Part shown: positions 51,189 to 60,204 of the stretch, piece after piece
How the letters are laid out: the number at the start of each line of letters is the position of its first letter
Numbering within the stretch: the first letter of the stretch is position 1
From: Streptomyces tsukubensis
GTDB taxonomy: Bacteria; Actinomycetota; Actinomycetes; Streptomycetales; Streptomycetaceae
Direction: 5' to 3'
Assembly: GCF_009296025.1 (NCBI RefSeq)
Contig: NZ_CP045178.1
Coordinates: 2,232,001 to 2,296,000, forward strand
DNA length: 64,000 bases
Made by a program: the position numbers and the translations under genes
The notes under the pieces: generated by a model
What the model was told of the DNA's origin: nothing
Seen by the model: only the letters and a program-made list of their open reading frames with translations
The model's database searches: none

Positions 51189-52400
51189 GTGACTTCCTTC
51201 GACTCCTCCCCCCAGTTGAACGCCTGGCGCGCTCTGCTCGCGCTGGCCGTCGTGTTCATCATGTTGGCCACCACCGGATGGACCGCCGTACGCCATCACC
51301 AGGGCGGAAACTCTCCGCTCAAGTCGGCGGTCGCGGCCTGGGATCGCGGCCGCATAGACGGTCATGGGCTGCCTGCGGCCGATTCGCCGCCCAGTCGGCT
51401 CGGCAGGTTCTTCGCGACACTGGACGCGGCGCAACGGACCCGTCTGGCCGAGCGGTACCCACTGGCACTCGGGAACATGAACGGCGCGCCGGTGACCTTG
51501 CGTTATCGGGCGAATCACATCGCTCTGGGACAGGCGCGGAAGGTCGAGCACCGGCGTATACACGACAAGCGGCTCTCACAGATCGGCCGCTCGGAGGCGT
51601 CGCGTCGGCTCCACCGGTTCGATTCCATGCTTCAGCCGGGCCGGACCTTCCTCTCCTTCGACCCCACAGGGACCGGCCGGGCGGCCGAGGTCTTCGGTGA
51701 TCTCGACAAGGCGCAGCGCGTGTCGGTCGTGGTTCCCGGTGTCGACACGAACCTGCTGACGTTCGAGCGGACGGGCCGCGAATACACGGCCCCCGCCGGC
51801 ATGGCGAACTCGCTCTACCAGCAGGAGCGTTCCGCGAGCCCTCGCACACGTACCGCCGTGATCGCCTGGGCCGACTACACCGCTCCCGCGGGGATCGGGG
51901 TGGACGCCGCCACGGCGATGCGGGCGGAGGACGGCGCGGTCCGCCTCCGGGCCATGGTCGAAGGGCTGCCGGGAAAGGCCCCGACCGCGCTGTACTGCCA
52001 CAGTTACGGCTCGGTGGTGTGCGGTGTGGCGGCGTCCTCACTGCCCGCCAGGGTGAGTGATATCGCCGTCGCGGGCAGTCCGGGTATGCGCACCCAGAGC
52101 GCGTCGCGCCTCGGCACCAACGCGCGGATCTGGGCGACCAGGGACAACGACGACTGGATCCGTGACATCCCGCACCTTGAGGTCGGCGGTCTCGGGCACG
52201 GCGCCGACCCCGTCTCCAGCGGGTTCGGTGCTCGGGTGATGGCGGCGGGCGACGCGCGGGGGCACGCCGGATACTTCGCCCCCGACACCGAGAGCCTCGA
52301 CAACTTCGCGCAGATCGGCGTCGGCGCCTACGACGACGTGGCGTGCCAGGGCGGCGGCGACGCCTGCCACAACGGTCCTTCCGGGACGGCTTCCGTCTGA
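51189..52400 (+). CDS. DUF1023 alpha/beta hydrolase, membrane-anchored (paralogue A)
   Basis: A 403-aa protein from GTG 51189. Residues 13-30 form a TM or signal segment (ALLALAVVFIMLATTGWTAV). DUF1023 features follow: FFATLDAAQRTRLAERYPLALGNMNGAP, VSVVVPGVDTNL, and the nucleophile serine in ALYCHSYGSVVCGVAASSLP, with later GSPGMRTQSASRLG and AGHAGYF-type histidine end. It is paralogous to the gene at 55987, sharing the same block order. Probably a lipase, esterase or cutinase-like enzyme on the outer face. No TTA codon. Confidence 0.85.
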   Translation: MTSFDSSPQLNAWRALLALAVVFIMLATTGWTAVRHHQGGNSPLKSAVAAWDRGRIDGHGLPAADSPPSRLGRFFATLDAAQRTRLAERYPLALGNMNGAPVTLRYRANHIALGQARKVEHRRIHDKRLSQIGRSEASRRLHRFDSMLQPGRTFLSFDPTGTGRAAEVFGDLDKAQRVSVVVPGVDTNLLTFERTGREYTAPAGMANSLYQQERSASPRTRTAVIAWADYTAPAGIGVDAATAMRAEDGAVRLRAMVEGLPGKAPTALYCHSYGSVVCGVAASSLPARVSDIAVAGSPGMRTQSASRLGTNARIWATRDNDDWIRDIPHLEVGGLGHGADPVSSGFGARVMAAGDARGHAGYFAPDTESLDNFAQIGVGAYDDVACQGGGDACHNGPSGTASV

Positions 52401-52510
52401 GACGGCCGTCCGGTGGCCCTCGAACGCCGCCGACGCGCGTAGAAACCGGAAGAATCGCGGCCCATCACGAGAGGGGACGCCACAAGCGTGTGCCGCATAC
52501 GATGAGCCGC

Positions 52511-53386
52511 ATGGGTGATGTACTGGCCGGATCTCATGCCGTCTGGGAGTTCGATTCCGACTCCGTTCTCATCCGCTTCGAACGGGGACTCCGCACACCG
52601 AAGCTCTTCCAGGTGCTCGGCGAGCGTCGCGTGCCCCTCGAAGCGCTCGCGGCGGTGACCCTTACCCCTGGCAGACGCGGGAGCGTCGTCCTGCACGCCA
52701 TTCCGAGATCAGGCGCCGATCCGCTCATGGACGCGGCAGCCGGTCAGCTCAAGGAAGGCGCGGACCCCTACCGACTGGTGCTGCCCGCAGAACGCGAGAC
52801 GCTGGCCGAGTACTACGCGGACGAACTGCGCGCCCAGCTCCCTCGCGATGCGGCGCTGCCCGCCACCGACTACCTGGTCCCGGCGCCCGAGGGACCGACG
52901 CACTTCAAGGCGTACGACGGCAAGGCCTCCTTCGACGGGAAGACCGTCTCCTTCCGGTGGTTCTGGACGGGTGCCTCCACCGCGAAGTGGAAAGCCGGCG
53001 ACCAGAGCTTCCCCGTCGCGGCCCTGAACGGCGTCGAGTGGCGCTCCCCCGAGATGTTCGACGGCTATCTGCGACTGCTGCCCCGTGAGGGCACGCCGGG
53101 GCAGCCGGGCCCCGCCGACCACGATCCCGCCGCCGTCGTCTTCGGCCTGGGGTACGGCCCGGTGCACGAGTCACTGCCCTTCGCCGCCTCGGTCCTCGCC
53201 GCCCTGCGCGGGGTGGGAGGGCCACCCCGTGCGCTGGACGAGCTCCGTCCCCTCGTTCCCGAACCGCGCAGAGACCCCGCGGACATCGCGGAACGCATCA
53301 GACATCTGGGCGAGCTGCACCGGTCGGGGCTGCTCACGGACGAGGAGTTCACCTCGAAGAAGACGGAACTGCTCGCGGAGTTGTGA
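52511..53386 (+). CDS. DUF4429 protein with C-terminal SHOCT domain
   Basis: A 291-aa protein; ATG 52511 is preferred over ATG 52502 because MGDVLAGxHAVWEFDSDSV is the usual start, as far as I recall. Two DUF4429 (PH-like) repeats lie at about 10-120 (VLIRFERGLRTPKLF, VVLHAIPRSGADPL) and 135-235 (KAYDGKASFDGKTVSFRW). The last 30 residues RIRHLGELHRSGLLTDEEFT are a SHOCT motif, linked to oligomerisation. No signal peptide. Likely a membrane- or ligand-associated scaffold; function unknown. Confidence 0.88.
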   Translation: MGDVLAGSHAVWEFDSDSVLIRFERGLRTPKLFQVLGERRVPLEALAAVTLTPGRRGSVVLHAIPRSGADPLMDAAAGQLKEGADPYRLVLPAERETLAEYYADELRAQLPRDAALPATDYLVPAPEGPTHFKAYDGKASFDGKTVSFRWFWTGASTAKWKAGDQSFPVAALNGVEWRSPEMFDGYLRLLPREGTPGQPGPADHDPAAVVFGLGYGPVHESLPFAASVLAALRGVGGPPRALDELRPLVPEPRRDPADIAERIRHLGELHRSGLLTDEEFTSKKTELLAEL

Positions 53387-53483
53387 TCCGGTCGGGGTCG
53401 CGCCTCATACCAGGGTATGAGGCGGGGAAGGGCTCCCCAGTATGACGGCGGGGAGGGGCCTGCCTGCCTACGCTGTACAGGTC

Positions 53484-54977
53484 ATGAGCAGCACATCGCA
53501 CTCCCCCGACGACGAACCGTCCCCGCACGGACGCGGCACAGGACCGACCCCCCGGGCCGACCCGTCCGACGCGGGCTCCCCGCGTGGCGCAGGCTTTCGG
53601 AGTGGGGCTGTGCGGGACGGGCGAGCCCGCCCGAGGACGCGGGACAGCGAGACCGTCCGCCGTATGGCCGCCGGTCTGACCTGGGCCGCGCGGGCGGCCG
53701 GCAGCGCGCTCCTCACCCCGGCCACGCCCGCCGAGTCGATGTTCGGGCACTCGCCCCGGCTTTGGGTGCGGCGGCTCCCGTATGTGGTCGCCCTCACCTT
53801 CACCGTGATCTTGCTGCCCGTCACGGTGAATGTCCTGGTCAACGATTACGGCGTCCCCGGAGCGATCGCGGGCGCGCTGGCCACGGCGCAGACGGCGCCG
53901 CTGCTGCTGGCGCTGGTCCGGCCGCTCCAGGCCTGGTGGATCATCTTCGTCGCCGATGTAGTGGCGGCGGGAGTACTCCTCACCGCACCCGGTACCGAGG
54001 CGCGTTCCTGGCCCTGGCCGCCCGCGGCGATCGTCGGCTATCTCGTACTGATGGTCTTCCTGGGCGCCCGGGAGAGCAGACGCACCCTGGTCGCCGTCTG
54101 GCTGATGACCGCCGTTTCGGGCGGCCTTCTCGAACTGGTGGCTCCGGAGAGCGGCGACGGAACCTCCCTGCTGCTCTTCATCCTGAGCGGCGTCACGCTG
54201 GTCTGCGTGGGCATCCTGCGGGGGCGGGGAGAGGTGGAACGCAAGCTCGTAGAACAGGAATCGATCAGCGAGGCGGAACGCTCCCGGCGCACTCTGCTGG
54301 AGGAAAGGGCCCGTATCGCACGCGAGTTGCATGACGTCGTCGCACACCACATGTCGGTGATCACCGTGCAGGCGGACTCTGCCCCGTACCGGATCGAGGG
54401 AATCCCGGAGGCCGCCCGGGAGGAGTTCGCGACGATCGCGTCCGGCGCGCGTGAGTCGCTCATCGAGATGCGGCGGTTGCTCGCGGTGCTGCGCAGCGAG
54501 GACAGGGAGAACGAACGGACTCCGCAGCCCGGTCTCGACCGACTGCGGCAGCTCGCTGAGGCGACGGTGCGTGCCGGGGTCCCCACCGAGCTGTCGATCC
54601 CGGAAATCTCGCTGGTCAGAGCATTGGCCGAGGTGAGTCCCGCAGTGGATCTGTCCGCCTACCGCATTGTCCAGGAAGCACTGTCCAACGTCGTCAGGCA
54701 CGCACCGGGGGCGCTGGCCCGCATCTCGGTGGGCCTGCACGGGGAGTATCTGACGGTCGTGGTGGTCAACGGACCCGCGCTCGGGTCGGTTTCCCCGCTG
54801 GAGGGTTCCGGCACGGGGCACGGCCTGGTCGGAATGCGCGAACGCGTACGGTTGGTCGGCGGCGAACTGGACACCGGCCCGCTGCCGGACGGCGGCTTCC
54901 GAGTGGCCGCCCGGCTGCCCCTGGCAGGCCTGGACGACCCGGGTGTCAACATCGAAAAGGAACCGCGTCCCGAATGA
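53484..54977 (+). CDS. NarL-type sensor histidine kinase
   Basis: A 497-aa membrane kinase; ATG 53484. A disordered Arg/Pro N-terminus of about 80 residues precedes six TM helices (about 100-250). The dimerisation/phosphoacceptor domain HisKA_3 has ARIARELHDVVAHHMSVITV with the phosphorylated histidine at about 282. The ATPase domain has LSNVVRHAP (N-box) and GTGHGLVGMRERVRLVGG (G-box). There is no large extracytoplasmic sensor, so it probably senses membrane or intramembrane signals. It overlaps the response regulator by ATGA. Confidence 0.95.
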   Translation: MSSTSHSPDDEPSPHGRGTGPTPRADPSDAGSPRGAGFRSGAVRDGRARPRTRDSETVRRMAAGLTWAARAAGSALLTPATPAESMFGHSPRLWVRRLPYVVALTFTVILLPVTVNVLVNDYGVPGAIAGALATAQTAPLLLALVRPLQAWWIIFVADVVAAGVLLTAPGTEARSWPWPPAAIVGYLVLMVFLGARESRRTLVAVWLMTAVSGGLLELVAPESGDGTSLLLFILSGVTLVCVGILRGRGEVERKLVEQESISEAERSRRTLLEERARIARELHDVVAHHMSVITVQADSAPYRIEGIPEAAREEFATIASGARESLIEMRRLLAVLRSEDRENERTPQPGLDRLRQLAEATVRAGVPTELSIPEISLVRALAEVSPAVDLSAYRIVQEALSNVVRHAPGALARISVGLHGEYLTVVVVNGPALGSVSPLEGSGTGHGLVGMRERVRLVGGELDTGPLPDGGFRVAARLPLAGLDDPGVNIEKEPRPE

Positions 54978-55660
54978 CCATCCGCGTGATCATTGTCGAC
55001 GACCAGGCCATGGTCAGGGCCGGTTTCGCCGCGCTGCTCGCCGCCCAGAGCGACATCGACGTGGTGGGCGAGGCCCCGGACGGCAGGAAAGGGATCGAGG
55101 TCAGCAGAGGCACTCATCCGGACGTGGTCCTCATGGACGTCAGGATGCCGGAGTTGGACGGCCTCGCCGCGGCACGCGAACTACTGAACCCGCCACCGGG
55201 CGTGGTCCATCTGCCGAAGGTGCTCATGCTCACGACGTTCGATGTGGACGACTATGTCTACGAGGCGCTGCGGGCGGGCGCTTCGGGGTTTCTGCTCAAG
55301 GACGCGCCTCCGGCCGACCTGATCGCGGCGGTGCGGGTGGTTGCGGCGGGCGAGGCCCTTCTCGCCCCTTCGGTGACCCGTCGGCTCATCGTCGATTTCG
55401 TCAAACAGCGGCCCCAGACCCGCAAGAACCCGGCACTGCGGCTTCCGGCTCTGACCGCGCGCGAGACCGAAGTGCTCGAACTGATCGCGCGGGGTCTCTC
55501 CAACCAGGAGATCGCTGACCGCCTGGTACTCGCGGAACAGACGGTGAAGACCCATATCGGGCGGGTGCTCGCCAAGTTGGGGCTGCGGGACCGCGCCCAA
55601 GCGGTCATTTTCGCCTACGAGTCCGGGCTGGTCACTCCGGGCGACGGCGAGGGCTCCTGA
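54974..55660 (+). CDS. NarL/LuxR-type response regulator
   Basis: A 228-aa regulator starting at ATG 54974, overlapping the kinase stop by ATGA. The receiver domain has acidic DD in IIVDDQAMVRAG, phosphoacceptor aspartate in VVLMDVRMPELDG (about 56) and lysine in GFLLKDAPPADL. The C-terminal LuxR HTH is LTARETEVLELIARGLSNQEI followed by EQTVKTHIGRVLAKLGLRDR. It partners the preceding kinase. The hydrolase and acyltransferase genes 326 bases downstream are plausible targets. Confidence 0.96.
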   Translation: MTIRVIIVDDQAMVRAGFAALLAAQSDIDVVGEAPDGRKGIEVSRGTHPDVVLMDVRMPELDGLAAARELLNPPPGVVHLPKVLMLTTFDVDDYVYEALRAGASGFLLKDAPPADLIAAVRVVAAGEALLAPSVTRRLIVDFVKQRPQTRKNPALRLPALTARETEVLELIARGLSNQEIADRLVLAEQTVKTHIGRVLAKLGLRDRAQAVIFAYESGLVTPGDGEGS

Positions 55661-55986
55661 CCGAACGTCATACGTGTGCGCCGCCGTGCCCGTTCGCTGC
55701 GCCTCCGGTTCGGGGTGCCCGCCGTTTCGGGGCGCCTGCCGTCCTGGCGCGCTTCGGTTTCCCGGGTGTGCGCCGGCCTCCTGTACCGCTCCGGCTTCCC
55801 AGCGCCTGACACCGTCTCGGGGCGGCGAGCTGTCCTGGCCTTTCGCCGGGCCCCTGCCCGCTCGGACTTCTGGCTCTCCCCCTACCCAGGTATCACCGTG
55901 AAGTTGGCTCCACGGTGTGACGTGCCGAACGATGTCGTCTTCCTACCTTCTCCCCGTCACAACGGCGGACAAAGAGGGGAAGACCC
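55661..55986 (+). other. intergenic region with inverted repeat upstream of the second DUF1023 gene
   Basis: 326 bases without a gene; frames are arginine-rich. CACCGTG (55894-55900) and CACGGTG (55911-55917) are perfect inverted repeats ten bases apart, about 75 bases before the next start, a fitting place for an operator. The ribosome-binding site AGAGGGGAAG precedes ATG 55987. No terminator of the two-component genes is obvious. Confidence 0.45.
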
Positions 55987-57117
55987 ATGCGACTCGGTTC
56001 TCGGAGGTCCCGCGGCAGGCGAGCGCTGCTGGCGTCGGCACTCGCCGCGACGGTCGTCGCCGCCACGGCAGGCTGGGCCACCGGCCAGGAACAGCGCGCG
56101 ATCACCGGGCCACCGCCGGGGTCGGCCGCCTGGCGCGCCGACGACAGCATGCGAACGGAGCTGCCGGACCCGGCGGAGGCGACACCGAAAGAAGTGGCCG
56201 CCTTCTTCGCCTCACTGAGCCCCACTCGGGCGCACCACCTGATGGTGAGGCACGCTGCAGTCGTCGGGAACCTCGACGGCGCTCCCGTCAGTCTCCGTTT
56301 CGAGGCCAACGCCCTCGCTCTGCGGGCCGAACGCTCCCGTCAGCGGGTCCGGGCCGCTGCCCCCGACGGTACGCTCCAGGATCACCAGCGGGCCCGTTCA
56401 CTCGTGGCGCGGTACGGCGAACTCCTCGCCCCCGGCAGGCGGATACTGGCCTTCGATCCGCGAGGCCGGGGCCAAGTGGCCCAGGTCTACGGTGACTTAG
56501 GGCACGCGGAGCATGTTTCCGTGGTGGTGCCGGGCTCGGACATGGACCTCACCACGTTCGACCGGAAGAAGGACCCGCTCGGTACCCCGGCGGGCATGGC
56601 TCGTTCGCTGCGCACCGCCACAGGGGGCCGTACCGCCGTTGTGGCGTGGGTGGGGTACACGACACCGGTCGGGCTCGGAACCGATGCCGCCACCGGTCGT
56701 CTCGCCGAAGCGGGGGCGCCGCGGCTCGCACGCTTCACCCAGGGTCTGACGGCGGTCGGCGCCCCGCGCCCCGAGGTGTTCTGTCACAGCTACGGCTCGG
56801 TGGTCTGCGGCCTCGCCGCCTCCAAGCTGGAGGCGAGCGACATCGTCGTCCTCGGCTCGCCCGGTATGCGCGCCGAGCGCGCCTCCGACCTGGGCGCGAA
56901 GGCCACGGTGTGGGCGGCGCGGGACGACAGCGACTGGATCGGCAAGGTGCCGCATATAGAACTGTGGGGCCTCGGGCACGGCACCGACCCGACGGACAAG
57001 GAGTTCGGGGCCCGCAGGATCCCCGCCCACAACGCCCACGGACACACCGGGTACTTCGCGCCGGGCACTGATTCGCTGAGGTCCTTCGCCCGTATCGCCG
57101 GGGGTGAGTACTCATGA
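55987..57117 (+). CDS. DUF1023 alpha/beta hydrolase, exported (paralogue B), TTA codon
   Basis: A 376-aa protein; ATG 55987 with GAGGGGAAG upstream. The basic N-terminus MRLGSRRSRGRRALLASALA is a signal or anchor. DUF1023 blocks are FFASLSPTRAHHLMVRHAAVVGNLDGAP, VSVVVPGSDMDLTTFDRK and the nucleophile in VFCHSYGSVVCGLAASKLEA, then LGSPGMRAERASDLG and HGHTGYFAPGTDSL. It has one TTA leucine codon (56497-56499), so translation should depend on the bldA tRNA. It overlaps the acyltransferase by ATGA, indicating joint action. Confidence 0.88.
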   Translation: MRLGSRRSRGRRALLASALAATVVAATAGWATGQEQRAITGPPPGSAAWRADDSMRTELPDPAEATPKEVAAFFASLSPTRAHHLMVRHAAVVGNLDGAPVSLRFEANALALRAERSRQRVRAAAPDGTLQDHQRARSLVARYGELLAPGRRILAFDPRGRGQVAQVYGDLGHAEHVSVVVPGSDMDLTTFDRKKDPLGTPAGMARSLRTATGGRTAVVAWVGYTTPVGLGTDAATGRLAEAGAPRLARFTQGLTAVGAPRPEVFCHSYGSVVCGLAASKLEASDIVVLGSPGMRAERASDLGAKATVWAARDDSDWIGKVPHIELWGLGHGTDPTDKEFGARRIPAHNAHGHTGYFAPGTDSLRSFARIAGGEYS

Positions 57118-58331
57118 GCATCGCCGATCTCCACAGGACCGTGACGTCCATAGAGGCGAGGACTCCCGGCCACCGCGACCGGGCGATCGACGGACTGCGC
57201 GCGCTGGCGCTGCTCGCGGTACCGACGGGACACTGGTTGCTCGGCGGGTTGGCCCCCGGCCAGGGCGGCGCCCTGCACAACGCCAGCCCTCTGTCTGCCT
57301 TCGGCTTCTTCGCCCCGATGAGCTGGGTGCTCCAGATGCTCGGCATCTTCTTCCTGGTGGGCGGCTTCGCGTCGGTCCTGTCGTATCGCGGGGCCATGGA
57401 GCGGGGCGGGACCACCAACGGCTGGATCAGAGGGCGGATCGTGCGGCTCGGGCGGCCGGTGCTCGGGGTGACCGCGGTGTGGGCCGCCTTGATCCCGGTG
57501 CTGCACGCGGTGGGTGTCCCCGCGACGACGCTGCGGACGGGGGCCACGCTGGTCCTGCAACCGCTGTGGTTCGTGGGGATATATGTGGTGGTCACCGCCC
57601 TCACGCCATACTGCGTACGTGCGGCTCGCCGGTTCGGTATGTGGGCCGCAGCGCCTCTGATCGGCACGGTCGCGGTCATCGACTTCCTGCGCTACGGGCC
57701 CTACGCGCAGGACATGCCGTCATGGCTCAGCCTGCTGAATCTGCTGCCCGGCTGGATGTTCGCCTACCAACTGGGCGTCTGCTGGGGCGAGAAGAGGCTC
57801 GGGAAGCGCGGCGCGTGGCTGCTGCTCGCGGGCGGCGCGGCCCTCTTCGCCGTACTGCTGTTCTTCTTCCACTATCCGATGTCGATGGTGGGAGTGCCCG
57901 GCGACCCACGTACCAATGCCCACCCGCCGTCGCTGCTCGTCCTGGCGCTGGCCGCGGCGCAGAGCGGGGCCGCGATCCTCGCGCACGACCGCTTAGCGGC
58001 ACTGCTGCGCCGACCCGTGCTCTGGGCACCGGTTGTCGTCATCAACCTGTCGGCCATGACGATCCTCTGCTGGCATCAGACGGCGATGCTGACCGCGGCG
58101 ATACCGGCCTCACTCTTCGGCCCGGTTCCTGGTCTGGTGGGCGCACCGGATTCTCTGGGCTGGGTCGCCGCACGGGTGGCGTGGCTTCCGGTCTTCGGAG
58201 TGTTGCTCATGGTGGTGGCCCGGTACACACGGGGGTTCGAAACCCCCTGGGCGAAGGCCACAGCACCACGCAAGGCGGCGGCGGCTGTGCTGGCGGCCGG
58301 TTTCGCGGCCTTCGCCCTGGGGCTCACATGA
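57114..58331 (+). CDS. acyltransferase family 3 membrane protein, TTA codon
   Basis: A 405-aa polytopic protein; ATG 57114 overlaps the preceding TGA. N-terminal RDRAIDGLRALALLAVPTGHW carries the conserved arginine/histidine pattern of the family (usual catalytic H in TM1). LQMLGIFFLVGGFASVLSYR follows, and about ten TM helices in all. A TTA codon at 57993-57995 (H-D-R-L) makes it bldA-dependent like its partner. It probably O-acylates a cell-surface or secreted glycan or lipid, perhaps trimmed by the coupled hydrolase. Confidence 0.88.
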   Translation: MSIADLHRTVTSIEARTPGHRDRAIDGLRALALLAVPTGHWLLGGLAPGQGGALHNASPLSAFGFFAPMSWVLQMLGIFFLVGGFASVLSYRGAMERGGTTNGWIRGRIVRLGRPVLGVTAVWAALIPVLHAVGVPATTLRTGATLVLQPLWFVGIYVVVTALTPYCVRAARRFGMWAAAPLIGTVAVIDFLRYGPYAQDMPSWLSLLNLLPGWMFAYQLGVCWGEKRLGKRGAWLLLAGGAALFAVLLFFFHYPMSMVGVPGDPRTNAHPPSLLVLALAAAQSGAAILAHDRLAALLRRPVLWAPVVVINLSAMTILCWHQTAMLTAAIPASLFGPVPGLVGAPDSLGWVAARVAWLPVFGVLLMVVARYTRGFETPWAKATAPRKAAAAVLAAGFAAFALGLT

Positions 58332-58342
58332 TGGGCCCGCCC

Positions 58343-58367
58343 GTCCCGGGCCTGGCGGGCCCGGGAC
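58343..58367. terminator. bidirectional stem-loop between acyltransferase and AKR genes
   Basis: GTCCCGGGCC (58343-58352) pairs perfectly with GGCCCGGGAC (58358-58367) across a 5-nt loop, between convergent stops at 58331 and 58400. Confidence 0.85.
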
Positions 58368-58399
58368 AGGGGTGCGGGACGTTCCGCAGAGGGAGCGCG

Positions 58400-59419
58400 T
58401 TACTCGCGGCCCGCGGAGGTGAAGGTCATGTCGGCGTAGCGGTCGCCCGCCACCTTGCCCGCGATGGGGTCGAGGAGGGCGAGCTGGTCGTCGGTGAGGA
58501 CGATGCGGGTGGCCTCGGTGTTCTCCTCGACCCGGTGGGGCTTGCGGGTGCCGGGGATGGGCACGACGGTCAGGTCCCTGATCCGCGCCTGCTGCTGCAC
58601 CCAGGCGAGGGCGATCTGCCCCAGAGTGGCTCCGTGGGCCTGGGCCACTTGCTGGACCGGGGCGAGGAGGGAGGCGTTGGCGGAGGCGTTGTCGCCGGTG
58701 AATCGCGGCTGCTGGCGACGGAAGTCGTCCGGGCCGAGTTCCTTCTCCGCCTGGGTGAAGGAACCGGTGAGGAAGCCGCGGCCGAGCGGGGAGTAGGAAA
58801 CGAGGGCCACGCCGAGTTCGGCGGCGGCCGGCACCACACCGGCCTCGATGTCGCGGCTGAAGAGGGACCACTCGGACTGGAGGGCGGCGATGGGGTGGAC
58901 GGCCTGGGCGGCGCGCAGTTCCGGTCCTGTGACCTCGCTGAGGCCGAGGTGTTTGACCTTGCCCTCGCTGACGAGCTCGGCCATGACGCCGACGGTCTCC
59001 TCGATGGGGAAGCGAGGGTCACGGCGGTGCATGTAATAGAGGTCGATGACGTCGACGTCCAGACGGCGCAGGCTGCCCTCGACGCAGGAGCGGATGTAGG
59101 CGGGGTCGTTGTTGATGACGCGCTTCGTCGAGTCGTCGGGGTCGAAGCCGAGGGCGAACTTGGTGGCGATGACCACCTCGTCGCGGTGGGCCTTGAAGAA
59201 CGGGGAGAGGAATTTTTCGTTCTCGCCGTCGGCGTAGGCGTTGGCGGTGTCGTAGAGAGTGACGCCCAGTTCGAGGGCGCGTTCCAGGGTGGCGCGGGCG
59301 GCGTCGTTGTCCGTGGGGCCGTAGGCGAAGCTCATGCCCATGCACCCGATGCCCTGGATGCCGACCTCGGGTCCCGTGGTGCCGAGGCGTGCGGTGGATA
59401 TGCGTCCGGTGGCGCTCAT
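58400..59419 (-). CDS. aldo/keto reductase
   Basis: A 339-aa NADPH-dependent TIM-barrel reductase; ATG 59419. The tetrad is visible: Asp and Tyr in LYDTANAY, Lys in VIATKFAL and His in DLYYMHRRD. LGLSEVTGPELRAAQAVHP and VPIPGTRKPHRVEENTEA complete the family pattern. It resembles YakC/pyridoxal-reductase-like AKRs that act on aldehydes. It lies three bases downstream of the MerR gene and is surely co-transcribed with it. Confidence 0.95.
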   Translation of the reverse strand: MSATGRISTARLGTTGPEVGIQGIGCMGMSFAYGPTDNDAARATLERALELGVTLYDTANAYADGENEKFLSPFFKAHRDEVVIATKFALGFDPDDSTKRVINNDPAYIRSCVEGSLRRLDVDVIDLYYMHRRDPRFPIEETVGVMAELVSEGKVKHLGLSEVTGPELRAAQAVHPIAALQSEWSLFSRDIEAGVVPAAAELGVALVSYSPLGRGFLTGSFTQAEKELGPDDFRRQQPRFTGDNASANASLLAPVQQVAQAHGATLGQIALAWVQQQARIRDLTVVPIPGTRKPHRVEENTEATRIVLTDDQLALLDPIAGKVAGDRYADMTFTSAGRE

Positions 59420-59422
59420 CAG

Positions 59423-59938
59423 TCAGACCCTCTCGGACGCCGGAGCGGCGTCTCCATAGAAGTTGATCTTGTAGTCGAGTACCTGCAAGGTGTCCTGCAG
59501 TTCGGCGATGCGGTTGCGGACGTCGCGGCGGGTGGCTTCCAGCAGTTCTCTGCGTTCGTCGAAGGTGTGGGCGCCGGCGCGGACGAGTTCGGCATAGCGG
59601 ACCATGTCGGCGACCGGCATCCCCGTGAGCCTCAGCTTGTTGACGAAGGCGAGCCAGTCCAGGTCGCTATTGCTGTATCGGCGCTGGCCTGTGTGGGAGC
59701 GGACGATGTCGGACATGAGCCCGATCCGCTCGTACCAGCGCAGCGTGTGCGCGGTCAGCCCGGTGAAGTCGACGACTTCGCTGATCGTGTAGCGGTCGGA
59801 GCCGTCGGGTTTGGGGTGTTGGTCCGGCGCGGAAGCGCAACTGTCGGACCGCGTGATGTCGAGGGCGTCGAGACGCTTTCCGGGGCGTGCCCCCGTGTGT
59901 GCCGCGACGCGTGCGGGGGCGCTGTCCACCACGGTCAT
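59423..59938 (-). CDS. MerR-family transcriptional regulator
   Basis: A 171-aa protein; ATG 59938. About 45 disordered residues precede the MerR HTH: RYTISEVVDFTGLTAHTLRWYERIGL with wing residues RRYSNSDLDWLAFVNKLR. The dimerisation helix runs at about 115-155. No cysteine cluster for metal sensing is seen, so an organic inducer is likely. It overlaps no gene but is 3 bp from the AKR start; an operator palindrome lies 80 bases upstream. Confidence 0.93.
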   Translation of the reverse strand: MTVVDSAPARVAAHTGARPGKRLDALDITRSDSCASAPDQHPKPDGSDRYTISEVVDFTGLTAHTLRWYERIGLMSDIVRSHTGQRRYSNSDLDWLAFVNKLRLTGMPVADMVRYAELVRAGAHTFDERRELLEATRRDVRNRIAELQDTLQVLDYKINFYGDAAPASERV

Positions 59939-60018
59939 GCCGTACCACTCCCTGTCCGTCTCGCTCCGTTGAGCCGATGTGGGCTCGCCTTCCCTCGTGG
60001 CGATCTCAACGCTAGAAC

Positions 60019-60036
60019 CTTGAAGTGCACTCCAAG
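60019..60036. promoter_or_regulatory. MerR-type operator
   Basis: CTTGAAGTGCACTCCAAG is an 18-bp palindrome with one mismatched pair (A/C at the 5th position) centred on GTGCAC. It lies upstream of the MerR-AKR operon, about 80 bases before the start. CTTG-N-AGTGCACT-type dyads are usual for MerR/AKR promoters, where the regulator bends the spacer DNA. Confidence 0.75.
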
Positions 60037-60204
60037 CAAGGAAATTCCGGATCTCCGGATCAGGAAATATCCGCGGGGGGGAGAGAACGATGAAGACCGG
60101 TGACGAGAGAACGGTGGGACGAGCGTGCGGGACGGAGAGCGGCCGGTACCCCGCCGCGGGGCCACCGGGCCGGGCGGGAGCCGCCCCGAATTACACTCGG
60201 CCAC

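Noticed and set aside
55676..56218. Plus-strand ORF before the second DUF1023 gene
   Set aside because: Arginine/proline-rich, overlaps the start of the real gene in another frame and lacks a ribosome-binding site.
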